Below are positions 52,952 to 62,073 of a stretch of DNA of 64,000 nt, piece by piece. Source of the stretch: TMED27 sp041397865. GTDB taxonomy: Bacteria; Pseudomonadota; Alphaproteobacteria; Micavibrionales; Micavibrionaceae. The position numbers were made by a program, and so were the translations under genes. The stretch covers positions 1,116,001-1,180,000 of the forward strand of contig JAWKVT010000001.1 in the NCBI GenBank assembly GCA_041397865.1. The letters run 5' to 3'. Under the pieces are notes generated by a model. It was given only the letters and a program-made list of their open reading frames with translations, was not told the origin of the DNA and did no database searches. Position 1 is the first letter of the stretch; each line of letters begins with the position of its first letter.

Positions 52952-55900
52952 CGATATCCACGACCCGTCCAAAAGCTTTGCCGCCAAAATCATAGACTGG
53001 TCGGTAGACAACCGTTTCTTTGTGATGCTCGGTGCGCTGGTGCTATTGGCCGCAGGCGTTGTTTCCATCACCAAAATTCCGCTGGATGCCATTCCCGATT
53101 TGTCGGATACGCAAGTCATCATTCGTACAGAATTTCCCGGCCAAGCCCCGCAGGTGATTGAGGATCAGGTAACTTTTCCGCTGTCCACGCAAATGCTGGG
53201 ATTGCCAAAAACCAAAGTCGTGCGCGGCTTTTCCATGTTCGGCACGTCTTTTGTTTACATCGTGTTTGACGATGGTGTTGATATGTACTGGGCACGCAGC
53301 CGGGTTCTGGAATCCCTCTCGCAAGTCAGAAGCGAACTACCCGAAGGCGCAGACCCGCAGCTTGGGCCGGACGCCACAGGCGTAGGCTGGGTATTCCAAT
53401 ATGCTTTGTTTGACCGCACAGGCCAGCATGATTTATCGGAACTACGGAGCTTGCAGGACTGGTTTGTGCGCTTTGAACTGGCCACGATTGACGGCGTTGC
53501 CGAAGTCGCCAGCGTTGGTGGGTTCGTGAAAGAATATCAGGTTCTCGTCGATCCCAACAAACTCCGCGCTTTTGATGTTTCGTTGCAGACGGTAATTGAG
53601 GCCGTGCGCTCTGCCAATGCCGAAACCGGAGGACGAACACTGGAAATGGCCGAGACGGAATATCTCATCCGCTCTTTTGGCTATGTGAACAAACCTGAGG
53701 ACTTACAGCAAACAGTACTGAAAGCCGCAGGCGGCACGCCTATTACGATTGGCGATGTGGCGCGCGTGGTGGAAGGTCCGGCGATCCGGCGCGGTATCAC
53801 CGAATTAAACGGCGTTGGCGAGGCCGTGGGCGGGATTGTCGTCATGCGCCCCGGTGACAATGCGCTGGATGTCATTCATAACGTGAAAACCCGCCTGGAA
53901 AGCGTGAAGCAAGGTCTTCCCGGCGGTGTTGAAGTGAAAGTCGTTTATGACCGCAGCGAACTCATTGAAGGTTCGGTCTATTATCTCAAAGACAAATTGA
54001 TTGAAGAAAGCCTCATGGTGGCCCTGATTACTTTCCTGTTCTTGCTTCATGCGCGCAGCGCTTTTGTAGCCATTATCACCATCCCGCTTGGTATTCTCGC
54101 GGCATTTATCATCATGAACGCGCAAGGCATCACCGCCAACATCATGTCACTGGGCGGGATTGCAATCGCGATTGGCGCGATGGTCGATGCCTCCATTGTC
54201 ATGGTTGAAAACGCGCATAAAAAGCTAGCCGGTATGAAACCGGATGCGAGCAAGGAAGAAAAACAACAAGCTCTTATCTTGGCTGCAAAGGAAGTCGGGC
54301 CGGGTCTATTTTTCTCGCTGCTTATCATCACCGTGTCCTTCTTCCCCGTTTTTGCATTGACAGGACAATCCGCCAAAATGTTCACGCCACTGGCCTTTAC
54401 CAAAACCTACGCCATGGCAGCCGCAGCATTTCTATCCGTTACTGTTGTCCCCGTTCTGATGCTCTGGCTGGTGCGCGGCAAGATCAAACGTGAAGATGAA
54501 AACCCGATCAATCGTTTTTTCATTGCGCTCTACCGTCCGTTTTTGAATGCAGCATTGAAGTGGCGGAAGGCGACAATTGTTTTGGCTGTGGCTGCATTAG
54601 TGAGTACGGCACTTCCTGCCTCTAAGCTTGGTAGCGAGTTTATGCCGCCGCTTTATGAAGGCGGCCTGCTTTACATGCCGATGACTCTGCCCGGTGTCTC
54701 TGTGACCAAAGCGCGGGAGATATTGCAGGTGACAAACCGCCAGATCATGACACTGCCGGAAGTTGAGTTTGCCTTTGGCAAGGCCGGACGCGCAGATACC
54801 GCAACCGACCCTGCCCCGCTGGCCATGATTGAAACATGGATTGAGCTTAAGCCGAGAGAAGAATGGCGCAAGGGAATGACCCCGCAAAAGCTGATTGACG
54901 ATCTCAATAAACGTGTCGGCTTACCCGGAATGATGGATAGTTGGGGGTATCCGATCAAGATCCGTCTGGATATGCTGACCACAGGTATTCGCACGCCTAT
55001 AGGTATAAAAGTTGCCGGGTCTGACCTCATGATGATTGATAAAATCGCCAAAGAAGTCGAGGGCATTGCGCAGAATGTCCCCGGAACGCGCAGCGCGATT
55101 GCCGATCGTGTTGTCGGCGGCAAGTATATTGAGATCGAGCCAAACCGCCGCGAAATCGCCCGTTACGGCATAGCCTTAGGCACTGTTCAGCGTATTATCC
55201 AAACAGCCCTTGGCGGAATGCAGCTTGATGAAGCCGTGGAAGGACGCGAACGTTACCCCATTATGCTGCGTTACGACCGCCCATTCCGCGGGCATATTTC
55301 CGATCTGGATAATATTCTGGTTCCATCGCCACAAGGTGCGCACATTCCGCTGGCGACACTCGCCGCTATTCGAATTGCCGAAGGCCCTGCGATGATCCGA
55401 TCAGAAGATGCGCGGCTCAATGGTTGGGTATTCGTAGATATTGAAAGCCGCGATATTGGCTCTTACATCACTGATTTGCAAGATGCGCTCAAATCACTCG
55501 ATCTGCCGCAGGGTTATACGCTAAAGCTTTCAGGACAATTTGAACAAATGCAGGAAGCGAATGAGCGTTTGAAAATAGCCGTTCCGGCCACGCTTCTCAT
55601 CATCCTGACCCTGCTTTACCTGCATTTTGGCACATGGGATCGCACGCTTTTGATTATGCTCTCTGTGCCGTTTGGTGTGATCGGCGGAGTGTGGTGGGTC
55701 TGGCTGGCCGGATATAACATTTCCGTGGCTGTCGCCGTTGGCTTTATTGCGCTGGCGGGGATCGCCGTGGAAACCGCTATTATCATGCTGATTTATCTGG
55801 ACCAACAAATGCGCGAGCATCCCGTTCACAGCTTTGAAGATTTGCTGGAAAATGTCCGGCGCGGTGCGATCCAGCGTCTTCGCCCCAAGCTTATGACGGT

Positions 55901-56108
55901 CAGTACGGTCATTCTCGGCCTGATCCCGATTTTCCTGACGATCGGGCCGGGTTCGGACGTAATGCGCCGTATTGCCCTGCCGATGGTTGGCGGTATGCTC
56001 AGCACCATGATCCTGACCCTCATTCTTATCCCCGTCCTCTACACTATATACACGCAATGGAAACTGAAACTTCCAACCGAAAGGAAAAACGATGAAACAT
56101 CACCCTAA
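52941..56108 (+). CDS. cusA: Copper/silver RND pump CusA-like
   Basis: A 1055-residue heavy-metal efflux pump. It starts with one membrane helix and PLDAIPDLSDTQVIIRTEFPGQAPQV, typical of the HME branch; the proton-relay region is GAMVDASIVMVENAHKK. The three Met of the E. coli CusA metal site have clear counterparts in LLYMPMT, LAMIETW and RLDMLTTG, which supports Cu(I)/Ag(I) over Zn/Co/Cd. No outer-membrane factor follows; the one at 46.5 kb or a housekeeping one could serve. Confidence 0.94.
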   Translation: MSTNDIHDPSKSFAAKIIDWSVDNRFFVMLGALVLLAAGVVSITKIPLDAIPDLSDTQVIIRTEFPGQAPQVIEDQVTFPLSTQMLGLPKTKVVRGFSMFGTSFVYIVFDDGVDMYWARSRVLESLSQVRSELPEGADPQLGPDATGVGWVFQYALFDRTGQHDLSELRSLQDWFVRFELATIDGVAEVASVGGFVKEYQVLVDPNKLRAFDVSLQTVIEAVRSANAETGGRTLEMAETEYLIRSFGYVNKPEDLQQTVLKAAGGTPITIGDVARVVEGPAIRRGITELNGVGEAVGGIVVMRPGDNALDVIHNVKTRLESVKQGLPGGVEVKVVYDRSELIEGSVYYLKDKLIEESLMVALITFLFLLHARSAFVAIITIPLGILAAFIIMNAQGITANIMSLGGIAIAIGAMVDASIVMVENAHKKLAGMKPDASKEEKQQALILAAKEVGPGLFFSLLIITVSFFPVFALTGQSAKMFTPLAFTKTYAMAAAAFLSVTVVPVLMLWLVRGKIKREDENPINRFFIALYRPFLNAALKWRKATIVLAVAALVSTALPASKLGSEFMPPLYEGGLLYMPMTLPGVSVTKAREILQVTNRQIMTLPEVEFAFGKAGRADTATDPAPLAMIETWIELKPREEWRKGMTPQKLIDDLNKRVGLPGMMDSWGYPIKIRLDMLTTGIRTPIGIKVAGSDLMMIDKIAKEVEGIAQNVPGTRSAIADRVVGGKYIEIEPNRREIARYGIALGTVQRIIQTALGGMQLDEAVEGRERYPIMLRYDRPFRGHISDLDNILVPSPQGAHIPLATLAAIRIAEGPAMIRSEDARLNGWVFVDIESRDIGSYITDLQDALKSLDLPQGYTLKLSGQFEQMQEANERLKIAVPATLLIILTLLYLHFGTWDRTLLIMLSVPFGVIGGVWWVWLAGYNISVAVAVGFIALAGIAVETAIIMLIYLDQQMREHPVHSFEDLLENVRRGAIQRLRPKLMTVSTVILGLIPIFLTIGPGSDVMRRIALPMVGGMLSTMILTLILIPVLYTIYTQWKLKLPTERKNDETSP

Positions 56109-56415
56109 AAAACTGGCCATCTCCGCAACCATTTCCACCGCGATACTGAGCCTTTCTGCCACTGGTGCTTTGGCGCATTTGGAACCGCGTAAAGGCGAAG
56201 ATACAGAAAGATGCTACGGCGTTGTGAAGGCCGGAAAGAATGACTGCGCAAGCAAAGCCAATAAACATAGCTGTTCAAGTCAAGCAAAAGTTGATGGCAA
56301 TCCAAATGAATGGATCAAATTACCAGGCGGCCTTTGTGAAAAAATTGTCGGCGGCTCATTAACAGAAAATAAACAAGGGCCAGAAGATGAAAAACAAAAA
56401 CAAAAGCAAAAATAA
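56092..56415 (+). CDS. DUF2282 (bufferin-type) exported small protein
   Basis: A 107-residue protein with a signal peptide (about residues 1-29, ending GALA) and the DUF2282 core: CYGVVKAGKNDC...SCSSQAKVDGNPNEW...PGGLCEKIVGG, four Cys in the mature part. Some DUF2282 proteins (bufferins) bind copper in the periplasm after Cys modification by a DUF692/MNIO enzyme; that enzyme and its partner are not encoded nearby. The C-terminal 20 residues (EDEKQKQKQK) are an added charged tail. It starts inside the cusA end behind AAGGAAAAACG. Confidence 0.85.
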   Translation: MKHHPKKLAISATISTAILSLSATGALAHLEPRKGEDTERCYGVVKAGKNDCASKANKHSCSSQAKVDGNPNEWIKLPGGLCEKIVGGSLTENKQGPEDEKQKQKQK

Positions 56416-56417
56416 AA

Positions 56418-56504
56418 ACCTTCACCTCCAGCGAACTGGGCCGCCAAACCGACAGCCTGAAACAAAAAGTGGCTGAGTTCCTTCAACAGGTTAAAGCCGC
56501 CTAA
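56418..56504 (+). pseudogene. C-terminal stub of a methyl-accepting chemotaxis protein
   Basis: Three bases after the DUF2282 stop, an open frame encodes TFTSSELGRQTDSLKQKVAEFLQQVKAA and a stop. The pattern of a long helix ending in Leu-Lys-x-x-Val-x-x-Phe-Leu-x-x-Val-(Lys/Arg)-Ala is the usual C-terminal end of bacterial chemoreceptors. No start codon or upstream receptor sequence precedes it. It is best read as the tail left when the copper operon was inserted into, or recombined with, a receptor gene. Confidence 0.6.
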
Positions 56505-56509
56505 AAAAA

Positions 56510-57346
56510 CTATAAACACTCCAGCTTCTCTATGCTCAACCGGCCATTTTTGATAGAGGCAAACGAATACTCCGGCATTTCCTGCCAGTACTCTTCCGAA
56601 TGATCCAGCGGTTCGGAAACTACCACAACCCCTTTATGTGGAATTTTTGCACAGCTACTCCCGTTAATCTCTTTCATACAATCTGCATGGGTTGAATAAT
56701 ATTGAGTGTCGGTCTTAAGCCCCTTCGCATAGCGCGTTGTATAAAGCGAAACCCCGTCGCTGATAGCAAGAGACAGCGCGATCTCCGCCGGTATGCCATG
56801 CTCTACGCACGCCCGTTCAACGCGGGAGATTGTCTGCTCAACAGCCCGCCGGGGATTTTTTTCCAAACCGTAAGTAAGCGCCAAAAAGAAAAAAACCTCA
56901 CTATCCGTATTCCCCTTCACCAGCGGATAAAGCGACGGATCAATATCAAACTCCAGCGCTCTTCGAATGACGTTAAATTGCTCAATACGGCCATTATGCT
57001 GAAACAGCCAGTTTTTATATTTAAACGGATGGGTGTTGCTGCGCTGAACTTCCCCCATCGTCGCCTCCCGTATATGCGCCATAAAAATATGCGCTTTGGT
57101 GTGCGAACAGATTTCATGAATATTTTCATTACTCCACGCCGGTTCCGAAACCTTATAAAGCCCCGGCTCTTTCTTCTCGCCATACCAGCCGACCCCAAAC
57201 CCGTCCCCATTCGTCGCCAGAATGCTACCCTCCTTGTTATAGCGCATCTTGGCATTCAAGCTCTGCACAACCAGCGAATGCTCCGGGCGAGTAACCAGCG
57301 TATCCATATAAACAGGTTTGCCTGTATAGGCGATCCATCGGCACAT
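56510..57346 (-). CDS. Class II glutamine amidotransferase (YafJ/EgtC-like)
   Basis: A 278-residue Ntn-hydrolase. Met1 is followed by the nucleophile Cys2 (MCRWIAYTG). Other family marks are NGDGFGVGWYG (about residue 45), AHIREATMG (about 88), HNGRI and GNTDSEVFF. Members act as glutaminases or hydrolyse gamma-glutamyl amides; the acceptor is unknown. It is the last gene of a minus-strand run with the GMC oxidoreductase and flippase. Confidence 0.9.
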   Translation of the reverse strand: MCRWIAYTGKPVYMDTLVTRPEHSLVVQSLNAKMRYNKEGSILATNGDGFGVGWYGEKKEPGLYKVSEPAWSNENIHEICSHTKAHIFMAHIREATMGEVQRSNTHPFKYKNWLFQHNGRIEQFNVIRRALEFDIDPSLYPLVKGNTDSEVFFFLALTYGLEKNPRRAVEQTISRVERACVEHGIPAEIALSLAISDGVSLYTTRYAKGLKTDTQYYSTHADCMKEINGSSCAKIPHKGVVVVSEPLDHSEEYWQEMPEYSFASIKNGRLSIEKLECL

Positions 57347-57358
57347 ATTCTATCCTCT

Positions 57359-58954
57359 TTAGGCTCCAGTCTTATTGTCTTTTATCTTATCGGCCAGACG
57401 CAAGGCAAGCGCGATAATGGTCAGTGTCGGGTTCGCCCACCCTCCAGTCGGAAAAAGCGCGCTTCCCGCAACATAAAAATTCTCCACACCGTGAACACGC
57501 CCGTCCCCGTCCGTCACACCCTCTTTTTCGCTCACGCTCATCCGCGCCGTACCCATATGGTGATACCCGCCAATCGGATGCGCACTCACCAGCTTGTCAC
57601 ATTCCCAATCAACCGCTTCATTCTCCAGCCATCCTTCCGGCTCAACGTGCCCAAGGTCAAGCCGCCGCAATTCACGATCAAGCGCCATCATCGCCCCGCG
57701 CGCACTATGCTTGTCAATCTGCGAAAACCGCCAGTCCAGCGCAATACGCTCCGCGCCCAGCGCATCGCGCTCATCCGATAAAACCACGCGGCTATCCCTG
57801 TTCGGCGCCTGCTCCGCCCGCATCACCGCATAAAGCCCGTATTCTTTCATCTTAAATTGCGCATGCTCAAGCTGCGGCCCGAACGTGTCTTGCACATAAA
57901 AAGAACTCCGCCGCACAATCTTCCACAAAAACCGCCCGAAACGGCTCGGCGACATCTCATGACGAATGGCGTTATACGCGCGTTGATACCCTTCCTGCGC
58001 ATGTCCCGCATGCCTGCGCACCGACAGCGTAAAGCCCGTATTAAGCAGCCCCTCCCGCGCCTGTAAATCCTCACCGGGGCGCAGCAATAAACTATAACGT
58101 CCTCCCTCATGCCGCCGCGCCGCCGGAAGCAGCCGCAGCAATTTCTTCATATCTTTGGCAATAACCTGCGCCCCACGCCCGCGCGGATGCTCCATAAAAA
58201 AGCGCCCCACCAGATCGTTGTTATTGCCAATTCCATGCGGGTGCGCCTTGGTTTTAGAAGCCAGCAACAAACGCGGCACCTCCAGCCCCCCCGTCGCCAA
58301 AACAAACCGCCGCGCCTTAACCGCCCCGCGCCCGCCCTTCAAGTTTGCAATCACCGCCCGCTCAACCCGGCTACCATTTTCATTCGTCTCAAGCCCCGTA
58401 ACGCTCGCATGCAGCAAAATCCTCAAACGCGGCGCATCCGCCAAATCCCCGCAACTATGCAAAGCAAACCGGTCAAACTTCTCATCAAACTGCCAGAAAG
58501 ACGGACGCAGAACTTTTTCATCAAACGGGTTTTCATACCCCGGCAGCGCGTTATCATCCACAACCGGAATCTCCAACAATTCCTGCGCTCTCTGATAATA
58601 AGGAACCAACGCCTCCTTGGAAAACGGCCAGCCGCTCCCCGCCACCCAATCGCGCTTTTCAAAATCAATCCCGTCGAGCTGCGCGGTGCGCCCGCCCCAG
58701 ATCGCGCATGTCCCGCCAAAAAACCGCAACCGCGAATGATCCAGTTCGTAATAAGGGAAACCAATAGTCTCCCCCGCCGCCATCTCCTGCGTACGGGCTT
58801 CAAAATCCGCCCCGCCGCTTTCCAGCAAAATCACATCCAGCCCGCTATGCAGCATCTCCCGCGCCAGCGTAACCCCCGCCGCCCCTGCGCCGATAATGCA
58901 CAAATCACACTCAAACGCCGCACTCTCCCTGCATTCATTAAAATCTTCAATCAT
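57359..58954 (-). CDS. GMC family oxidoreductase
   Basis: A 531-residue FAD enzyme. The dinucleotide fold is DLCIIGAGAAGVTLAREMLHSGLDVILLESGG (about residues 19-47). FVLATGGLEVPRLLLAS and the C-terminal HHMGTARMS with VAGSALFPTGGWANPTLTIIALALRLAD are typical of GMC oxidoreductases, the latter with the catalytic His. Substrates of the family are alcohols and sugars. It lies 12 bp upstream of the amidotransferase and 4 bp downstream of the flippase, so it may act on an envelope glycan or lipid. Confidence 0.9.
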   Translation of the reverse strand: MIEDFNECRESAAFECDLCIIGAGAAGVTLAREMLHSGLDVILLESGGADFEARTQEMAAGETIGFPYYELDHSRLRFFGGTCAIWGGRTAQLDGIDFEKRDWVAGSGWPFSKEALVPYYQRAQELLEIPVVDDNALPGYENPFDEKVLRPSFWQFDEKFDRFALHSCGDLADAPRLRILLHASVTGLETNENGSRVERAVIANLKGGRGAVKARRFVLATGGLEVPRLLLASKTKAHPHGIGNNNDLVGRFFMEHPRGRGAQVIAKDMKKLLRLLPAARRHEGGRYSLLLRPGEDLQAREGLLNTGFTLSVRRHAGHAQEGYQRAYNAIRHEMSPSRFGRFLWKIVRRSSFYVQDTFGPQLEHAQFKMKEYGLYAVMRAEQAPNRDSRVVLSDERDALGAERIALDWRFSQIDKHSARGAMMALDRELRRLDLGHVEPEGWLENEAVDWECDKLVSAHPIGGYHHMGTARMSVSEKEGVTDGDGRVHGVENFYVAGSALFPTGGWANPTLTIIALALRLADKIKDNKTGA

Positions 58955-58958
58955 CCAC

Positions 58959-60257
58959 TCACCCTTTAAGCAAACACCGCCCGAAAACCGCCATCAAAAC
59001 CACCATTAAAACACTATAAACCAGCCCGGCAATCCCCGCCCCGGCAATGCCGTATTGCTGCAACAAAATAGCCAGTGCCGGAATAAAAGAAACCGTAGCC
59101 AGCCCCCGCGCCATAACGGTTTCACGAATACGTCCCGCCGAAATCAACAAAGGCTCCAGCCCAAACCCGAACATGCTCACAACCCCTGCAAAACAAAGCC
59201 ATATCATAGTTTCATAAGCGCCGATAAACTCGCCCCCCGCGCTTAAAATAATAATCTGCCGCCCAAAAACTACAAACACCCCAAACACAAACAGCGAGAG
59301 CGCCCCGGCCAGCGCGCCCGTCCGCACAATCATCTTCCGCAGCGCCAAAACCTCATCTTGCGCCAAAAGCCGCGCAAGATCCGGATAAATCGCCCGCCCG
59401 AACAGCTTCGCCCCCGGCTTAAGCAAAACGCTCGCAAATTCATTCGCAATCCGGTACAGCCCCGCCGCCCCCGGCCCCAAAACCCCGCCGACAACCAGCA
59501 CCGGCAAATGCGTTGCAGGCAGGTCCAGCGTCGAGGCAAACTGCGTCCCGAAAACATAACGCCAGATCCCCGCCTCCGGCTTAAGCAAACCCCGCTCGGC
59601 CTTAAACAAACCCGCAACCAGACCCTTTTCATGCAGCGTACACAGCCCCATAACAATCAAAACAACCGCCGCAAAAACCTCCGCCGCGTACCACACAACT
59701 AAAAATTCAAACAACCCGCCGCCGCTCAAAAACAAATAAACACTCCCGAAAAACCGGATAAACCCCGCCGCCGCCGTTTGCCACGCAATCCGGTCAAACC
59801 GGTCGTAAAGCTGTAAAACACCGTTGGGCGCACCGTTCAAAACCATCAGAACGATCACGCTGCCATAAGCCCGCACCGCCACGCTCAATTCCGGCTCCAG
59901 CCCGAACAAATCAATCGCCGGGCCGCTCGCAATCCACACAGCGCCAAACGCCAGCGCCCCCGTCAATACATCCAGCAAACCGCAAAACTTTATAACCCGC
60001 TGCAACCGCCGCGTATCTCCCGCCTCCTGCGCTTTCGCCCCGTAATGAATAAGCGCCTGCCACGTCTGAAACCGAGCCGTCTTGGCAATCGCAACAATAA
60101 GCCCGTGAATCAAAACAAGCACCCCAAACGCCTCCACCCCCAGCGTCCGCGCCGCCAGCGCCGTAGCAACCAGCATCAAAACCGCCTGCCCGGTTTTCCC
60201 CGCGCCCAGCAATCCCGCCGCCCGCAGCGGCTTCGTCCAGTGTTTGTGATCGCTCAT
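58959..60257 (-). CDS. Lipid-linked oligosaccharide flippase family protein
   Basis: A 432-residue polytopic membrane protein with 12-14 hydrophobic helices and the MATE/MurJ-like layout of polysaccharide transporters (Wzx type). LLGAGKTGQAVLMLVATALAARTLGVEAFG at the N terminus and PGAAGLYRIANEFASVLLKPGAKLFG in the middle are typical. It would turn lipid-linked sugar units across the inner membrane. First gene of the minus-strand unit with the GMC enzyme and amidotransferase. Confidence 0.87.
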   Translation of the reverse strand: MSDHKHWTKPLRAAGLLGAGKTGQAVLMLVATALAARTLGVEAFGVLVLIHGLIVAIAKTARFQTWQALIHYGAKAQEAGDTRRLQRVIKFCGLLDVLTGALAFGAVWIASGPAIDLFGLEPELSVAVRAYGSVIVLMVLNGAPNGVLQLYDRFDRIAWQTAAAGFIRFFGSVYLFLSGGGLFEFLVVWYAAEVFAAVVLIVMGLCTLHEKGLVAGLFKAERGLLKPEAGIWRYVFGTQFASTLDLPATHLPVLVVGGVLGPGAAGLYRIANEFASVLLKPGAKLFGRAIYPDLARLLAQDEVLALRKMIVRTGALAGALSLFVFGVFVVFGRQIIILSAGGEFIGAYETMIWLCFAGVVSMFGFGLEPLLISAGRIRETVMARGLATVSFIPALAILLQQYGIAGAGIAGLVYSVLMVVLMAVFGRCLLKG

Positions 60258-60332
60258 TTTTGTCTCATTAAAAAACTTTTATAAGGTGATACCAGCCTAT
60301 ACACTGCCTCACAAGAACAAGGAGCATAAACC

Positions 60333-60782
60333 ATGACCCATGCAACGCTGGAAAAATTCGGATACCCCGCCACGCTCATCCGTGAATACAAGCATTGGAG
60401 TGTCCTTCTCCGCCCGAAACAAGCCACTCTCGGCGCGCTGGTCCTCACCTGCAACGAAGACGCCACCGCCTTTTCAGATATAAGCCCCGCAGCAGCAACC
60501 GAAATGCCCGCCGCCGTAAAAGACATCGAAACAACGCTCAAAGCCCGCTTCGCCTATAACAAAATAAATTACCTCATGCTGATGATGGTCGATCCGCAAG
60601 TGCATTTCCATGTCCTGCCCCGCTACGAAACCCCGCAAACCTTCGAAGACATAAATTTCACAGACCCCGGCTTCCCCGGCCCGCCGGATTTAAGCCACGC
60701 AAACGAAGCCCCACCGGAAACCTTCGAAAAACTATTAGAGGACCTGCGCCGCCTATGGCCCACCACCACCAAAAAACATTAA
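60333..60782 (+). CDS. HIT family protein
   Basis: A 149-residue nucleotide-binding protein. The histidine triad reads Gln89-Val-His91-Phe-His93-Val-Leu, so the first His of the usual HxHxH is Gln but the nucleophile (middle) His is kept. The N-terminal part has the family's LRPKQATLGALVLTCNED strand. Activity is likely hydrolysis of a nucleoside phosphoramidate or dinucleotide. AAGGAGC lies 7 bp before the ATG. It diverges from the flippase gene. Confidence 0.83.
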   Translation: MTHATLEKFGYPATLIREYKHWSVLLRPKQATLGALVLTCNEDATAFSDISPAAATEMPAAVKDIETTLKARFAYNKINYLMLMMVDPQVHFHVLPRYETPQTFEDINFTDPGFPGPPDLSHANEAPPETFEKLLEDLRRLWPTTTKKH

Positions 60783-60793
60783 CAAGAGCGCTA

Positions 60794-60937
60794 AGGCGTG
60801 CCTCAAAATTCGCTCATGCGCTAGCGAAAATGCGGTTTTCGAGAACCGGAAGCGTAAGTGTATATACTGATACATGCGAACCGGAAGCGCAGAAAACCGC
60901 ATTTGCAGCAAGCAGGAGTAGAGTTTGGGGGCACGCC
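60794..60937. repeat. Double palindrome in the lptF upstream region
   Basis: The outer arms GGCGTGCC (60795-60802) and GGCACGCC (60930-60937) pair, extended inward by CAAA/TTTG. Inner arms AATGCGGTTTTC (60829-60840) and GAAAACCGCATT (60892-60903) are perfect. The centre holds GAACCGGAAGCG twice (60843-60854 and 60878-60889). The whole structure ends 5 bp before the lptF start codon and would be part of its 5' leader. Confidence 0.75.
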
Positions 60938-60942
60938 CTAAA

Positions 60943-62073
60943 ATGAAAACCTTAGACCTATACATCATCCGGCGCGTCCTGGCCCCTTTTTCACTGGCTT
61001 TAGCGGTCCTGCTCATGACCCTCTCGCTTGAGCGCCTTTTACGCCTTGTAAAAATCACCAGCGAGCAAAAAGCCCCCGCCTTCAAAACCTTCGAACTCCT
61101 CGCCTACCTCCTGCCCCATTATCTCGGCCTCGCCCTCCCCGCCGCATTGTTCTTGGGAATTCTCCTTGCCATGCGCCGCCTGCAAGAAGACTCCGAACTC
61201 ACCATTATACAAAGCGCCGGAATATCCCCGCGCCACCTCTATAAAGCCCTAAGCCTCATCATTATCCCCGCCACACTGCTTATGCTCTGCCTAAGCTGCT
61301 ATATCCAGCCCCACGCGCGCCATACTTACCGCGCCGCCCTGCATGGATTAGTGGCCGAAAACCCTTTAGCAAACCTGCGCCCCGGCATCTTCCTTGAAAT
61401 CAGCGAAAACACGGTTCTGCGCGCCGAATATATCAGCAGAGAAGACGGAACTTTGGAAAACGTATTCATCTCCCGCAAAAAATCAAACCCGCCTCAGCAC
61501 CTCCTGATCGGCGCCGAAAAAGCCCGCATATCCAGAAATGACGACGAAACCAGACCCGTACTCATTCTCGAAAACGGCAACTTGATTCAGGAAAACCTCA
61601 ACCGGAACAAAAACAGCCGCCTTACCTTCCAGTCCTACCCCTGGCCGCTTCCCGGCACCCTCGGTGAACCCTACGGCCTGCGCGGTCAGGATGAGCGCGA
61701 AATGACCCCCCGCGAACTCCTCACAGGCGGCGTTAAAAACGTAGGCCACGAAACGCCCCCCGCCCGGCTCAAAGCTGAATTTCATACCCGGCTGGTTCAG
61801 GCCCTCTCCCTGCCCTTCTTCGCGCTCTGGGCACTCCCCCTCGCCCTGATCGGCGCAGGACGCACCGGCAAAGCCGGCGGCATTATCCTCGCCGCCGCGC
61901 TCTTTGTGCTATATGAGAAAATAATCGGGCTGGGCGAGGCCTACGCCGCCAACGGCACAGCGCAAATATGGCTCGCGCTTTGGACCCCCTTCGCCGCGCT
62001 GGGCCTAAGCGGCTGGCTCTTCATGCACTATAAAATACCCGAAAAGTTAAAAACTACCGAGACAACGCTATGA
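60943..62073 (+). CDS. lptF: LPS export ABC transporter permease LptF
   Basis: A 376-residue permease of the LptB2FGC complex that extracts lipopolysaccharide from the inner membrane. Layout: three N-terminal helices (LYIIRRVLAPFSLALAVLLMT first), a periplasmic beta-jellyroll (about residues 130-260) and three C-terminal helices. LPHYLGLALPAALFLGILLAMRRLQEDSEL is the LptB-coupling signature. The start at ATG 60943 is preferred over a frame extension to 60925 that lies in the palindrome. Overlaps lptG by ATGA. Confidence 0.92.
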   Translation: MKTLDLYIIRRVLAPFSLALAVLLMTLSLERLLRLVKITSEQKAPAFKTFELLAYLLPHYLGLALPAALFLGILLAMRRLQEDSELTIIQSAGISPRHLYKALSLIIIPATLLMLCLSCYIQPHARHTYRAALHGLVAENPLANLRPGIFLEISENTVLRAEYISREDGTLENVFISRKKSNPPQHLLIGAEKARISRNDDETRPVLILENGNLIQENLNRNKNSRLTFQSYPWPLPGTLGEPYGLRGQDEREMTPRELLTGGVKNVGHETPPARLKAEFHTRLVQALSLPFFALWALPLALIGAGRTGKAGGIILAAALFVLYEKIIGLGEAYAANGTAQIWLALWTPFAALGLSGWLFMHYKIPEKLKTTETTL

